In this document: in pieces, positions 8,377 through 17,985 of the stretch
Layout: every line of letters begins with the position of its first letter
How positions within the stretch are numbered: the first letter of the stretch is position 1
Assembly: GCA_023411575.1 (NCBI GenBank)
Contig: JAEYOP010000063.1
Location: 1-64,000, forward strand
Reading direction: 5' to 3'
Source of the DNA: Bacillota bacterium
GTDB lineage: Bacteria > Bacillota > Clostridia > Acetivibrionales > DTU013
DNA: 64,000 nt
Translations under genes and position numbers: made by a program
The notes under the pieces: generated by a model
Databases searched by the model: none
Seen by the model: only the letters and a program-made list of their open reading frames with translations
Told to the model about the DNA's origin: nothing

Positions 8377-9837
8377 TTACCTTCCTGTAATGCCGTACAA
8401 ATTACCGGTTCCTATATTATACGTTGTAGGGAGAGAACCGTCAGAATTCAAAACATATAGATAATTTGTCGAATTTACTATAAGAAATTTATTGTTACTT
8501 GATATTACATCAAAGAAAATCGTTGAATTCGGACTTGTTACAACGGCCCAATTTCCAGTAGATTTACGATAAATATAACCTCTGTTGGATTGGTAGCCGA
8601 CAGTTACATAACAGGTTCCATTATAGGATATACCATTCAGATTGTGAGTAGATGTTATTCCTGTTGCGAAATTGGTCCAGGTAACTCCATTTATTGAACT
8701 TATGGCTGTTGCATTATCTCCCACAGCTATAAATTGAGCTCCATCATATATTATATCATTCAAATTCTGAGACCCAAAAGCAGTAGATTGCCACATTTGT
8801 CCATCCGATGAATATAGTATCCGTCCGCCCTTTCCTACTGCAACGTATAGACTGCCGCCTTTCGCAATGCTATTGATATCCGATGAATCGGCATTTGTTA
8901 TCTTACTCCAGCTCATTCCATCCTGTGATGATAAAATGGTCCCCCCACTGCCTACTGCTATGAATGTACTGCCAGTATAAATTATATCGTTCAGATTGTT
9001 GTTCACACCGGTAGAAACAGATGTCCAGTCCGAATTTTCCATAAGCAGATAAACTCTTCCGCTGTTTCCAACCGCAACAAATCTGTCATTTCCCCATATG
9101 ACATTATTTATATCCAATGATGTACCTGCGTTTCGCGATTCCCAGCTTGTTGTATTATCGGATACAGCAATATTGGCTGATTTTCCCACTGCTACGTAGG
9201 TTGGAAGGTTAATAACAAATGAAGTTCGAGCTACTTCATTTTTTGAGCTTTGTGCGCTAAGATTCGTTGTAATCTTTATGTTGAGCGGGCTTTGCGCATT
9301 TTTGAATCCCATGGGTAGAGTAAAGGTCATATTCGTGGCATTTGTTACGGAATATATAGGATTCGAAGCATTCAGAGTATTACCGTTCTTATCCTTGATT
9401 TCAATTGTCATGGATCCGGTTTTAAAATGAGTTCTTTTACCGACCACCGTTATAACCGTGTTGGAGTATCCTTCATTTACTGCAAAAGGAGTAATCGATA
9501 TAGTGGAAGAATCCGGCAAAAATGAAGAGATGGCGGAGGAGGAAACAAGGCCGCCTTCAACGGATATTGCTGAAGTGGTGGTTTTAAATTTGATTGGAAT
9601 GCTTGCATCCCCTGCTACTGTCCTGGTTGCTAACCCAATATCGATTTTTCCTGCCGCATTAATTGTTGCCTTGCTGTATTCGCCGGAATTCCTTATACTT
9701 TGAAGGCTGAATAACAATAAAGGCGTGACAGCAATTATCATTATCATAATAATTGTCAAAGCAGTAAGAACTTCGATTATAGAAAAACCGTTTTGCATTT
9801 TTCTTTCAGATTGCAGCATTTTTTTCAAATGACTCAC
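8377..9837 (-). CDS. Prepilin fused to beta-propeller-like repeat domain
   Basis: A protein of 486 residues with a PilV-like type III leader: KMQNG then FSIIEVLTALTII with Glu at +5. After a beta-rich region (about 40-215) there are at least six repeats with the pattern YVAVGxxGxIxxSxDGxxWxxxxxxxxxxLNDIxYxGxxF, cut short here to its core VAVGSGGTILSSQDG. Such repeats form BNR/YCF48-like beta-propellers. A pilin carrying such a head is a candidate tip adhesin. The start is GTG at 9837, with GAAGGA 7 bases upstream; the ATG at 9870 overlaps the previous gene and has no site. Confidence 0.8.
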   Translation of the reverse strand: MSHLKKMLQSERKMQNGFSIIEVLTALTIIMIMIIAVTPLLLFSLQSIRNSGEYSKATINAAGKIDIGLATRTVAGDASIPIKFKTTTSAISVEGGLVSSSAISSFLPDSSTISITPFAVNEGYSNTVITVVGKRTHFKTGSMTIEIKDKNGNTLNASNPIYSVTNATNMTFTLPMGFKNAQSPLNIKITTNLSAQSSKNEVARTSFVINLPTYVAVGKSANIAVSDNTTSWESRNAGTSLDINNVIWGNDRFVAVGNSGRVYLLMENSDWTSVSTGVNNNLNDIIYTGSTFIAVGSGGTILSSQDGMSWSKITNADSSDINSIAKGGSLYVAVGKGGRILYSSDGQMWQSTAFGSQNLNDIIYDGAQFIAVGDNATAISSINGVTWTNFATGITSTHNLNGISYNGTCYVTVGYQSNRGYIYRKSTGNWAVVTSPNSTIFFDVISSNNKFLIVNSTNYLYVLNSDGSLPTTYNIGTGNLYGITGR

Positions 9838-9857
9838 ATCCAATTCCTTCGGCAGAA

Positions 9858-10964
9858 TTACCAATCCCATATGTACGAAATAGTATCCTTTGGATCCGGT
9901 ACGGCTTTGTTTGCATCATTATCATCCATTTTAAAAAGGTCGTTGCTGTCATAGCTGTAAATGTCCCTGAAATACCAATCCAAAAGATTAATACCAACTT
10001 CTTTCCCGCCAACTTCCTTTAACTTGAAATAATAAGAACCTCTATCCAGGATTGTCGTTGTTCCAATCAATCTCTCTGCTGTCACACTATCTCCAAAGTA
10101 TACCTTTCCATATAGTCCGCTTTTACCTTGCAGTTTAATACCCAACGATTTTGGCACATGAAGTATAAGCGTACTGAATTCTCCGGACAAAGCGGTGTAA
10201 TACAAACGCACTCCCTTTTCGAATACAATTGTCTGACCTGAGACCACAAGAATCCCTTTATTATTACTTCCATTATCATAATACTTGTTTAAGCTTAATT
10301 GATCTTTGAAAAAAATCGATTGGGCAACATAGCCGACTTTATTATTATTGTTATCCGGACGGCTGGATGAACTCGGCAATTCAAAATCATCGTCAGCATC
10401 GCAAACGACGATTTCGCCGGGATCACCATATTTTATTGTAATAGTTTGACCTTCAACTGTACTTGTAGATGTATATTTTGCAGGTGGAATAAATACCCCG
10501 TTTATTTTGTTATACCACGCAGGCGAAAGCCCATCACCATTACTATAAGCAGAAGTAGTCACCTTCACTCTTTTGGTAGTGCCGTTCACTACAGCCGTTG
10601 CTATAAGCTCAGCAGATTTATTAGTCTTGTTTGTTACTGTAACATCCACCTTGCCAATAGTTTTGTCTGTCGACAACAAATTCAATTGGTTTTTAAAACT
10701 CCCATCCGTCAACTGATATATTGTTTCAGTATCTCCGGATAGCCTTGCATTTGCCGGTGATTCCCTCCATGCCTTTAAAGCAGCTTCGGCAGCTGATTTT
10801 GCCAAATATTTTGCTTTTTCGGCATCCGACTCTTTCTTCACATGCAGGCTGTCCGTCATGGCGTAAGCAAACAATGCCGCAGAAAGCAATGCCGCTACCA
10901 TTACGATCATAAGTGCCAATGGCATCGCCCATCCTCTGTCGCTCCGAAGAATGCTTACCTTCAC
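9858..10964 (-). CDS. PilX-like pilus assembly protein
   Basis: About 368 residues. An N-terminal RGWAMPLALMIVMVAALL helix resembles the PilX_N domain of minor pilins, without the Glu +5 of classical pilins. A coiled AEKAKYLAKSAAEAALKAW segment follows, then a long beta-rich extracellular part. In T4P systems PilX-type proteins form part of the tip-priming complex with PilV and PilW, and the two genes after it encode such partners. Of two GTG codons, 10964 is preferred (AAGGGG 8 bases upstream); 10973 is the alternative. Confidence 0.75.
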   Translation of the reverse strand: MKVSILRSDRGWAMPLALMIVMVAALLSAALFAYAMTDSLHVKKESDAEKAKYLAKSAAEAALKAWRESPANARLSGDTETIYQLTDGSFKNQLNLLSTDKTIGKVDVTVTNKTNKSAELIATAVVNGTTKRVKVTTSAYSNGDGLSPAWYNKINGVFIPPAKYTSTSTVEGQTITIKYGDPGEIVVCDADDDFELPSSSSRPDNNNNKVGYVAQSIFFKDQLSLNKYYDNGSNNKGILVVSGQTIVFEKGVRLYYTALSGEFSTLILHVPKSLGIKLQGKSGLYGKVYFGDSVTAERLIGTTTILDRGSYYFKLKEVGGKEVGINLLDWYFRDIYSYDSNDLFKMDDNDANKAVPDPKDTISYIWDW

Positions 10965-11009
10965 GCCCCTCACCCCTTAATAAATAGCAAAACTATTTTT
11001 CCGAATACT

Positions 11010-12704
11010 CTAAACTATGACTCTCAGCAATTCCTCAATTGTTGTCAAGCCTTGCTTTACCTTCAAAAGCCCATCCATGCGCAAAGTATCCATTCCCTCG
11101 GCAATTGCTGCAGCTTTGATATCACGCATGGATGCATGCTCAAGAATAAGCTTTTGTAGGGTTTCCGTAATCGGCAAAAATTCGTATACACCTTTCCTGC
11201 CTTTGTAACCTGTACCGTTGCAGGCAATGCATCCTTTGGAATGGTAAAGCTCTATCGTCTGCTCATATTTCTCCAAAGGGAAATCCGGTATTGTTTTCAA
11301 TAGCTCGTCCCTGCTGATATTATATGCTTTCTTGCAGCTTGGACACAACACCCTGATCAGCCTCTGTGATACTACTCCAATCAGCGAAGATGCTGTCAGG
11401 TACGGTTCAATGCCCATATCAGCGAGCCTTGTAACAGCTCCTGCAGAGTCATTGGTGTGAAGAGTGGACAATACCAGGTGACCTGTCAAAGCGGATTCAA
11501 CCGCTATTTTCGCCGTCTCCTGATCCCTGATTTCCCCGACCATGATGATATCCGGATCATTTCTCAAAATGGATCTCAGTCCGGATGCAAAGGTCATGCC
11601 CGCTTTTACATTGACCTGGACCTGGTTTAAGCCATCCATTCTGCGTTCAATCGGATCTTCCAAAGTAATGATGTTTTTGTCCGGAGAGTTCAATTGCGCC
11701 AGAGAAGCATATAGGGTAGTACTCTTGCCGCTCCCCGTAGGGCCTGTAATCAAGACAAAACCGTATGGAAGATGAATCGCATTATTATATTTCTTTAAAT
11801 GCTTTTGCGGAAAACCAAGCTCTTCGAGTGTAATCAGTCTATCGCTTCTGTTTAAAAGCCTAAGCGTAATTTTTTCACCGTAAGCGGAGGGTAAAGAGGC
11901 AACACGGATATCGACCGTTTTTGCATCCACCCGCATGGTTATACGGCCATCCTGTGGTATTCTTCTCTCGGCGATGTCCATGTTCGCCATGACCTTAATC
12001 CTGGACACCAGTGAAGCATGGAGCCTATGCGGCGGTTGCAGCATCTCGTGCAGAACGCCGTCGATTCTGAACCGTATTCTTAATTTCTTTTCCTGCGGTT
12101 CGATGTGGACATCACTGGCGCCGGCATTGATGGACTGATTGAATATCTGGTTTGCAAGCTGGACCGCAGGCTGTTCGTTGGAATCGCTTGTATCTATCGT
12201 GTCATCGGCGGTATTGTCCTCGACATCTCCGCTATCCAGCTTCGAACTCATGCTGGAAAACTGCTTGATTGCAGCTTCAAGCTCCTTGTCCGGAACAACG
12301 ACCGCCTGTATATCATTGCCGGTTAATATTCTCAGATCGTCAATGGCAATAATATCATTCGGATTCATCATTGCTACCAGAAGCTTGTTTTTTTCGAATC
12401 CCATCGGAAGCGCTTTATACTTTTCAGCCAGTTCCGGAGTGATAAGATTTGCTGCAGTCATGTCTATGGGGTATGAATTAAGCGACATAAAAGCTACGCC
12501 GGACTTACGTGCCATAACTCTTGCAATATCATCATCCGTGCAATATCCCAATTCCACCAGCATTTGTCCCAGCAGGCCTTTTGCCGTTCCACGTGCATTG
12601 CGTGCTATCTGCTGATTCAAGGCATTATCAAGCTGCTCCTGTGTAATAATTCCTGCAGCAACCAGATTCGTTCCCAAAAAATTCTTTTGTACCGGTGCAG
12701 CCAA
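11010..12704 (-). CDS. pilB: Type IV pilus extension ATPase PilB
   Basis: A 564-residue GspE/PilB ATPase that drives pilin polymerisation. Seen: an N-terminal MshEN-type domain (about 10-150), an acidic linker (155-176), Walker A GPTGSGKST (321-329), Walker B DIIMVGE (385-391), the His-box TGHLVLSTLHTND, and a C-terminal zinc site made of CPSC (454-457) and CIAC (492-495). The start is TTG, with GGGGTGA a few bases upstream. MshEN domains can bind c-di-GMP in related proteins; whether this one does cannot be read from the sequence, but the locus begins with c-di-GMP riboswitches. Confidence 0.95.
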   Translation of the reverse strand: MAAPVQKNFLGTNLVAAGIITQEQLDNALNQQIARNARGTAKGLLGQMLVELGYCTDDDIARVMARKSGVAFMSLNSYPIDMTAANLITPELAEKYKALPMGFEKNKLLVAMMNPNDIIAIDDLRILTGNDIQAVVVPDKELEAAIKQFSSMSSKLDSGDVEDNTADDTIDTSDSNEQPAVQLANQIFNQSINAGASDVHIEPQEKKLRIRFRIDGVLHEMLQPPHRLHASLVSRIKVMANMDIAERRIPQDGRITMRVDAKTVDIRVASLPSAYGEKITLRLLNRSDRLITLEELGFPQKHLKKYNNAIHLPYGFVLITGPTGSGKSTTLYASLAQLNSPDKNIITLEDPIERRMDGLNQVQVNVKAGMTFASGLRSILRNDPDIIMVGEIRDQETAKIAVESALTGHLVLSTLHTNDSAGAVTRLADMGIEPYLTASSLIGVVSQRLIRVLCPSCKKAYNISRDELLKTIPDFPLEKYEQTIELYHSKGCIACNGTGYKGRKGVYEFLPITETLQKLILEHASMRDIKAAAIAEGMDTLRMDGLLKVKQGLTTIEELLRVIV

Positions 12705-12735
12705 TTCATCACCCCATAATCAATCTATACAATTC

Positions 12736-13281
12736 CTATTTTGCCTTTTCAGAACCAAGAAAAAAAGCTTTTCCGCTAATTTCCGCCTTTATTGTCTGAG
12801 TATTATTTTCTGCAAGGGCAACATTGATTCCATCTACCCGGATTGCCCGGTCACCGTTCCGCAATTTTTCCAGCAGATTTACCAGGTCGGTATACTTGCC
12901 TTCAAAAGAAATATTTACAGGCATTGCTGTGTATTTTTCTCCCGGCGCCCGTTCATCAAATCGAATCTGGGCGATATTCGCCATTACTTCACTGGCAGCA
13001 TTTTGTATATATTCAAGCAGTATACTTTCCTCCGGAGTTGACGGCATCATCTTCTGACAGGTATTCACATAATCTGCAATAGCACTATCCTTTTCAGTAA
13101 GCATTTCAAGTTGTTCCAGCTTTACTTTTTCCATCTCCAGCGCGCTGTTCTCCGCAGCAGCCTGAATAGCAACGTTACCGATATCCGCCAGCTTCAGGAA
13201 AATTGCATAAGACATTCCTCCAAATACGATTACTGCAGCAAGGACAATTAAAACTATGATTCCGGTATTATTTCGCCTCAT
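12736..13281 (-). CDS. pilO: Type IV pilus biogenesis protein PilO
   Basis: A 181-residue bitopic protein: one N-terminal membrane helix (GIIVLIVLAAVIVFGGMSYAIF), a coiled-coil (about 40-65) and a C-terminal ferredoxin-like fold. Size and position behind pilM and pilN identify it as the PilO partner of the inner alignment complex. Its ATG overlaps the pilN stop codon by four bases (ATGA), so the two are translationally coupled. GGAGG lies in the last pilN codons. Confidence 0.82.
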   Translation of the reverse strand: MRRNNTGIIVLIVLAAVIVFGGMSYAIFLKLADIGNVAIQAAAENSALEMEKVKLEQLEMLTEKDSAIADYVNTCQKMMPSTPEESILLEYIQNAASEVMANIAQIRFDERAPGEKYTAMPVNISFEGKYTDLVNLLEKLRNGDRAIRVDGINVALAENNTQTIKAEISGKAFFLGSEKAK

Positions 13282-13865
13282 TTCAAATCACCTCCGACAT
13301 CAGGTAATTGATAAGTGCTGCCTGGCAGAATCGCCGCCGAGATTTCATAGCTTACAGCATTATCTTCCGTTTCTTCCGTTGATGTGAAGTTACATTTCAC
13401 ATCCGCAATACCCTCTGTTGATTCAAGCTTTGACAACCATCTTGATACGCTGTTGTTACTTTCCGCTTTTCCGGTAATTTTCAAACTACCGGCATTATTC
13501 TCATATTCGGTAGTAAAACCGGTAATCCATACATCCTGCGGCATTTCATTATAAATAGTCTTTAAAAACGTACTCCAGTCGGGATTATTGCTCATTGCCT
13601 CGCTGATAATAGCTTCTACCCCTTTGGCATTATTCAATATTTCCTCATATTGCTGCATGCCCGCAATTTTACTTTGAATCTCTGCTCTTTCCTGCCGGAT
13701 GGCCTTCAACTGCTGCTGTGGCAATACTGCAGCCATGGAAAGTCCAAGATACGCCATTATGAATAAAGCCAAAATCACCAAAGCGATTATGATCAACACA
13801 TTCCGTTTCTTGGAAGATCGATGATACTGCTTTATTTCCACAGGAAGTAAACTGATATTTTTCAT
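13278..13865 (-). CDS. pilN: Type IV pilus biogenesis protein PilN
   Basis: About 195 residues. It opens with MKNISLLPVEIKQ, the INLLP-type motif that docks PilN onto PilM, then a membrane helix (about 24-48), a coiled-coil and a ferredoxin-like domain. The ATG at 13865 has GGAGG at a good distance and lies two bases after the pilM stop; the GTG two codons earlier is too close to that site. It forms the PilMNO platform that links the cytoplasmic motor to the envelope. Confidence 0.85.
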   Translation of the reverse strand: MKNISLLPVEIKQYHRSSKKRNVLIIIALVILALFIMAYLGLSMAAVLPQQQLKAIRQERAEIQSKIAGMQQYEEILNNAKGVEAIISEAMSNNPDWSTFLKTIYNEMPQDVWITGFTTEYENNAGSLKITGKAESNNSVSRWLSKLESTEGIADVKCNFTSTEETEDNAVSYEISAAILPGSTYQLPDVGGDLK

Positions 13866-13867
13866 GA

Positions 13868-14875
13868 TCACACCTCCAACCCGCGCAACGCAAGGCTCAC
13901 ACTAACTGAGAAATCACCGGCCTCATTGATATCAATGCGGCTTTTTACTGCGGTCAGGTCGACCTTTTTATAAGGCTCTACCACTTCTACAGGAATGCCG
14001 GCATACTCGTTCAGCTTTTGAACACAGTTACGCATTCTACTGCCGCAGCCGCAGAGATATATTCTTTCGATAGCCGTGCCTGACGACTGCGATTGAAAAT
14101 AGTTAATGGATGCCATAATCTCGCCTGCAATGGAGTTGAAAATACGTTCTGTTTTTTCTTCGGTCAAACTGCCCAGCTTAATCCGTTGATACAAATTTTG
14201 CAAACCTTCTTCGGAATTTTCGCCGGCATCCTGGTCGGTCATTAATGAACGGGCCAATTGCGGATTTGAACCATGCAATATTAGAATATTAGTCTGCTCG
14301 TACCCGACATTAACCAAAGCACACGTGCTCTTTTGATCTGCTGTTGAAAGAAGTCTTGCTATTGCCAGTGTCGACATATCAATGTCACGTACTTTCAGGT
14401 TTGCTGCTTCAAATGAATTTAGAAATTCATAAATCATATTTCTTTTTGCTGCTACCAGGAGCACCTTTACCCGTGGCGTATCCCCCTGCTTCTCCTCACC
14501 GGTAATTACATAATCCAGTTCCACATCATTCACTGGGATCGGCAAAAACTCCTGTGCCTGATACCGGATCAGATTATCCATTTTGTCGGGAGCAACTCTC
14601 GGAAAGTAAGCAAATCTTACAATCACATCCTGATTGTTTACTCCAAGTACGACCTCCCGCGTTCTGATATTCAGTTCCTGCCACAAAGCCGACAAGACAA
14701 CTGTCAACTGTTCCGGTTTTAGCAGCTTCCCATCCTTGACCGTACCGGTCGGAAGAGCTTTCCTGCCGATTCGTAAAAGCCTTGGAACAGCAACGGTTCC
14801 GCTCATTTCTATGACCCTGGCTTCATAAGCATCAATCTCCACACCGACAACACTCCTGCTACCAAATATGCCCAT
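13868..14875 (-). CDS. pilM: Type IV pilus assembly protein PilM
   Basis: A 335-residue actin-like ATPase-fold protein. Seen: N-terminal VVGVEIDAYEARVIEM (phosphate 1 region), RYQAQEFLPIPVNDVELDY typical of PilM, VNVGYEQTNILIL (phosphate 2) and IYLCGCGSRM (adenosine region). It binds the N-terminus of PilN at the inner face of the membrane. It is encoded directly downstream of the sigma factor gene, 35 bases apart. Confidence 0.9.
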   Translation of the reverse strand: MGIFGSRSVVGVEIDAYEARVIEMSGTVAVPRLLRIGRKALPTGTVKDGKLLKPEQLTVVLSALWQELNIRTREVVLGVNNQDVIVRFAYFPRVAPDKMDNLIRYQAQEFLPIPVNDVELDYVITGEEKQGDTPRVKVLLVAAKRNMIYEFLNSFEAANLKVRDIDMSTLAIARLLSTADQKSTCALVNVGYEQTNILILHGSNPQLARSLMTDQDAGENSEEGLQNLYQRIKLGSLTEEKTERIFNSIAGEIMASINYFQSQSSGTAIERIYLCGCGSRMRNCVQKLNEYAGIPVEVVEPYKKVDLTAVKSRIDINEAGDFSVSVSLALRGLEV

Positions 14876-14910
14876 GACGTTTCATCAACCCCCAACTTTC
14901 ATTTTATACG

Positions 14911-15621
14911 CTACCAGGCCTTTTTCAAATCCGCAAGTCCCTGCTGCAGTACTCTTGATACTTTTCTTTGATTGATACCAAGAACATCGGCCGCTTGCTG
15001 TTGAGACATATCTCTATAAAACAGCAAATAAATTACCTTCTTCTGTATTTCACTCAGTCTCTTTATGGCCTGAGACAGTAAAATCCGGTCTTCTATGGGA
15101 AATTTAAAAGATTCATAGCGGATACAACTGATTTTCGACAAATCCAATTCATCCAGACTGACAAATCCTGCACGCATTACTTCACTCAAACCTTCCGCCC
15201 TAATATTCAGCTTTTCGGCCATATAGTCCAGCGAAGGGATCTCCCCTGTTTCATCCAGTTCCTTTTCCATTAATACATCTGCTTTCCTTTGGATACTGGT
15301 AATGCATTCCGGCTTGTAATATGCATTTTCACGCCTGATATAATGCCTAATCTCGCCGATAATACAATGTCCCGCATAAGTCGTAAACTTATTGCCATAT
15401 TCCGGTTTGAAGCTTTTCAGAGCCTTTAGCAGCCCTTCATATCCGGCCTGCATCATATCGTCGTTCGGTACGGCACCGCAATAGACGGCAGAAAAGTGCC
15501 TTATTAGCACATCCGCTGCTCTCATAACATTTCCGAGCCTTTCATCGCCGCCCTTTTCAAGATATAAAAGAGCTGCTTCTTCTAGTGTAGTGGCATTCAT
15601 ATTTCCCTTGCCCTTGCACAT
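14911..15621 (-). CDS. Sigma-70 family factor embedded in pil operon
   Basis: About 236 residues, with the region 2 and region 4 layout of SigB/SigF/FliA-like group 3 factors. Region 2 carries DDMMQAGYEGLLKALKSF then KFTTYAGHCIIGEIRHYIRR. A short region 3 holds PSLDYMAEKLNI, and region 4 ends in the helix-turn-helix MSQQQAADVLGINQRKVSRV. The start at 15621 uses a GGAGG that lies inside the last pilC codons; one base separates the pilC stop and this ATG. Being translated from the pil operon suggests it directs transcription of pilus genes or of a late set of genes, but no target promoter could be identified. Confidence 0.85.
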   Translation of the reverse strand: MCKGKGNMNATTLEEAALLYLEKGGDERLGNVMRAADVLIRHFSAVYCGAVPNDDMMQAGYEGLLKALKSFKPEYGNKFTTYAGHCIIGEIRHYIRRENAYYKPECITSIQRKADVLMEKELDETGEIPSLDYMAEKLNIRAEGLSEVMRAGFVSLDELDLSKISCIRYESFKFPIEDRILLSQAIKRLSEIQKKVIYLLFYRDMSQQQAADVLGINQRKVSRVLQQGLADLKKAW

Positions 15622-15622
15622 G

Positions 15623-16834
15623 TCAATATCCTCCGGATTGAGTAATAGATGCGAACATGGGCAGATACATCGCAATCAGCATGCCGCCGACCACTACACC
15701 TAAAATGATAAACAGGATTGGCTGAATTAGATCCATCAGCCCTTTTGCCATAATTTCCACTTCTTCTTCATAAAACTCCGCAATCTTCTCCAACAGAGAA
15801 GCTAGCGCACCGGTTTCTTCACCGATTGCAATCATTTGGGTCACCATGGGTGGAAATACGCCGCTTTCCTCTAGCGGGCCGGCAATATTCTTGCCTTCCT
15901 GTATCTTGATACAGGCGTCCGTGACAGCTTCCGCAACCAGCAGGCTTCCTGAGGTGGGACCTGCGCTTTCCAGAGCCTGAACGACCGGTATCCCTCCATC
16001 CAGTAGCGTGGCCAGCGTTCTGGAAAACCGTGCCACGACCGACTTCTGAATCAATGAACCGAATGCAGGCAGGCGGAATTTCATCCGCTCCCAGATCATC
16101 TTGCTCGCAGGACTTTTTATGAAGAATACCGCGCCCGAAATTATTACAATAATTGCAACCACCCAGATATACCAAAAAGAGCGTAAGGAACCGGATAGCG
16201 CAAAAATGAATCTGGTTATTCCGGGCAATTTTGCTGTTTTCGGCAAAAAGCCTTGGAATACGGGCACCAGAAATACCAACATACCGATCATCATAAGAAG
16301 TGCAAAAACAAGAATAACCCTGGGATAAAAGGTAGCCGATTTAATATTATCCTTTAGGGTTTTGTCTTTCTGAAGCTGGTCCGACAGTCTAAGGAGGGCT
16401 TCATCCATCATGCCGCCAAGTTCTCCTGCACGAATCATGGATATATACAAATCGGAAAAGATTCGCGGGTACGCGGAAAATGCCTCTGTTAAATTCATAC
16501 CACCTTCAATGTTTCTCGCAATATTTTCTAACGCTTTTTTGAAGGTCGAATTTTTTTCTTGCTTTGAAAGAGTATAAATTGCACGCGTTACAGGGATTCC
16601 TGCTCTTATCATCGCTGACAATTGACGGCTAAAAAGACTTAACTCGCCAAGGGTTACCTTCTTTTCCAATGTAAAAAAGCTGCTTGTAGAAGAAGCTCTC
16701 TTTTCATCCAGGCTCAAAATCATTAAGCCCATTGCCTTCAAGCGCTGTGTTGCCAGATCTGCATTTTCGGCATTCATCTGCCCGAGTACCGTCTCTCCCT
16801 GCTTATTCAGGCATTCATAACTATATATGCTCAA
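15623..16834 (-). CDS. pilC: Type IV pilus platform protein PilC
   Basis: A 403-residue GspF/PilC inner-membrane platform. Two T2SSF domains (about 65-190 and 270-395) are each followed by membrane helices. Conserved features are FSRQLSAMIRAGIP, the first-domain GG----AL motif, and IGEETGAL near the end. It connects PilB/PilT action to the growing pilus. TTG start with GGAGG 7 bases upstream. Confidence 0.93.
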   Translation of the reverse strand: MSIYSYECLNKQGETVLGQMNAENADLATQRLKAMGLMILSLDEKRASSTSSFFTLEKKVTLGELSLFSRQLSAMIRAGIPVTRAIYTLSKQEKNSTFKKALENIARNIEGGMNLTEAFSAYPRIFSDLYISMIRAGELGGMMDEALLRLSDQLQKDKTLKDNIKSATFYPRVILVFALLMMIGMLVFLVPVFQGFLPKTAKLPGITRFIFALSGSLRSFWYIWVVAIIVIISGAVFFIKSPASKMIWERMKFRLPAFGSLIQKSVVARFSRTLATLLDGGIPVVQALESAGPTSGSLLVAEAVTDACIKIQEGKNIAGPLEESGVFPPMVTQMIAIGEETGALASLLEKIAEFYEEEVEIMAKGLMDLIQPILFIILGVVVGGMLIAMYLPMFASITQSGGY

Positions 16835-16845
16835 TGATACACCTC

Positions 16846-17958
16846 CTACCAGCTTGCTCGCGAGTTAAAACCAACATTTAGCAGCAATCTTTCTATTTCA
16901 GCTTTATCAATGCAATACTCCAGCGCTACCTCCTTGGTGATCCTGCCACTACTGTACAGTTTGTACAATGCCATATCCATGGTTTGCATGCCTTGTGCCT
17001 GGCCGGTTTGAATAGCACTGTACAGTTGGTGCTCCTTTCCGTCCCGTATAAGGCTGCGTATTGCAAGCGTATCCACCATATATTCTATCGCTGCAACTCT
17101 GCCTTTCCCATCTGCTGTCGGAAGAAGCTGCTGCGCAATGACCGCTTTTAATGAGTTGGCCAACTGCTGCCTCACCTGATCGCGCCGATCACTATCGAAG
17201 ACATCGACAATTCTGGAAATCGTCAAAGGCGCAGTTTGCGTATGAAGGGTCGAAAAAACAAGATGGCCGGTTTCCGCCGCTGTCAACGCTATGGCAATAC
17301 TCTCGAGATCCCGCATCTCGCCAATCAATATTACATCGGGATCATGGCGCAGGACATGGCGCAATGCGTTCTGAAAGGAAACCGTATCGGTCCCGATCTC
17401 CCGCTGCCGTACCGTTGATCGTTTATGCCTGTGTAAAAACTCAATCGGATCTTCCACCGTAACTATATTGAGTTTGCGCTCGTTATTCAATATATCTATT
17501 AAAGATGCCAGTGTAGTCGATTTTCCGCTTCCGGTCGGTCCCGTTACAAGAACAAGTCCTCTCGAAAGATTGCAGAGTTTCCGGATTTCCTGCGGCAAGC
17601 CCAGTTTGTCAAACTCCGGAATGACGTACGGCACAGCTCTGAATACCGCGGCATAGCTGCCCCGCTGAACCATGATATTTCCTCGGAATCTTGCAACCCC
17701 TTGCACGGAATAGGAAAAGTCCAGTTCCATATTCTTCTTCAGCATTTCTCTCTGCTCCTGATTGATCATGCCGAACAAAAGGTATTCGAGGCTCTGTGGC
17801 GTCAGGGTCGGATAATCCTGCGGTTCGATTTCTCCATTCAAACGGATGCAAGGACTCGCACCTGCCACCAGATGCAAGTCCGATCCGTTTTTCTCTACGG
17901 ACAGCTTCAACAGCTCATCAATGCCAACCGGATACACTACTTCCCGAGATGCGTCCAT
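16846..17958 (-). CDS. pilT: Type IV pilus retraction ATPase PilT (copy 2)
   Basis: A 370-residue PilT ATPase inside the main operon. Seen: GSDLHLVAGASP (25-36), Walker A GPTGSGKST (140-148), DVILIGEMRDLES (Walker B and Asp-box), the His-box AAETGHLVFSTLH, and AIRSLIRD as the signature helix. GGAGGG lies 6 bases before the ATG. It is about half identical by eye to the first PilT, so the locus encodes two retraction motors (for example PilT and PilU types). It sits 12 bases before pilC. Confidence 0.93.
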   Translation of the reverse strand: MDASREVVYPVGIDELLKLSVEKNGSDLHLVAGASPCIRLNGEIEPQDYPTLTPQSLEYLLFGMINQEQREMLKKNMELDFSYSVQGVARFRGNIMVQRGSYAAVFRAVPYVIPEFDKLGLPQEIRKLCNLSRGLVLVTGPTGSGKSTTLASLIDILNNERKLNIVTVEDPIEFLHRHKRSTVRQREIGTDTVSFQNALRHVLRHDPDVILIGEMRDLESIAIALTAAETGHLVFSTLHTQTAPLTISRIVDVFDSDRRDQVRQQLANSLKAVIAQQLLPTADGKGRVAAIEYMVDTLAIRSLIRDGKEHQLYSAIQTGQAQGMQTMDMALYKLYSSGRITKEVALEYCIDKAEIERLLLNVGFNSRASW

Positions 17959-17985
17959 GTAATACCCTCCGGAATTTTTATTCCA

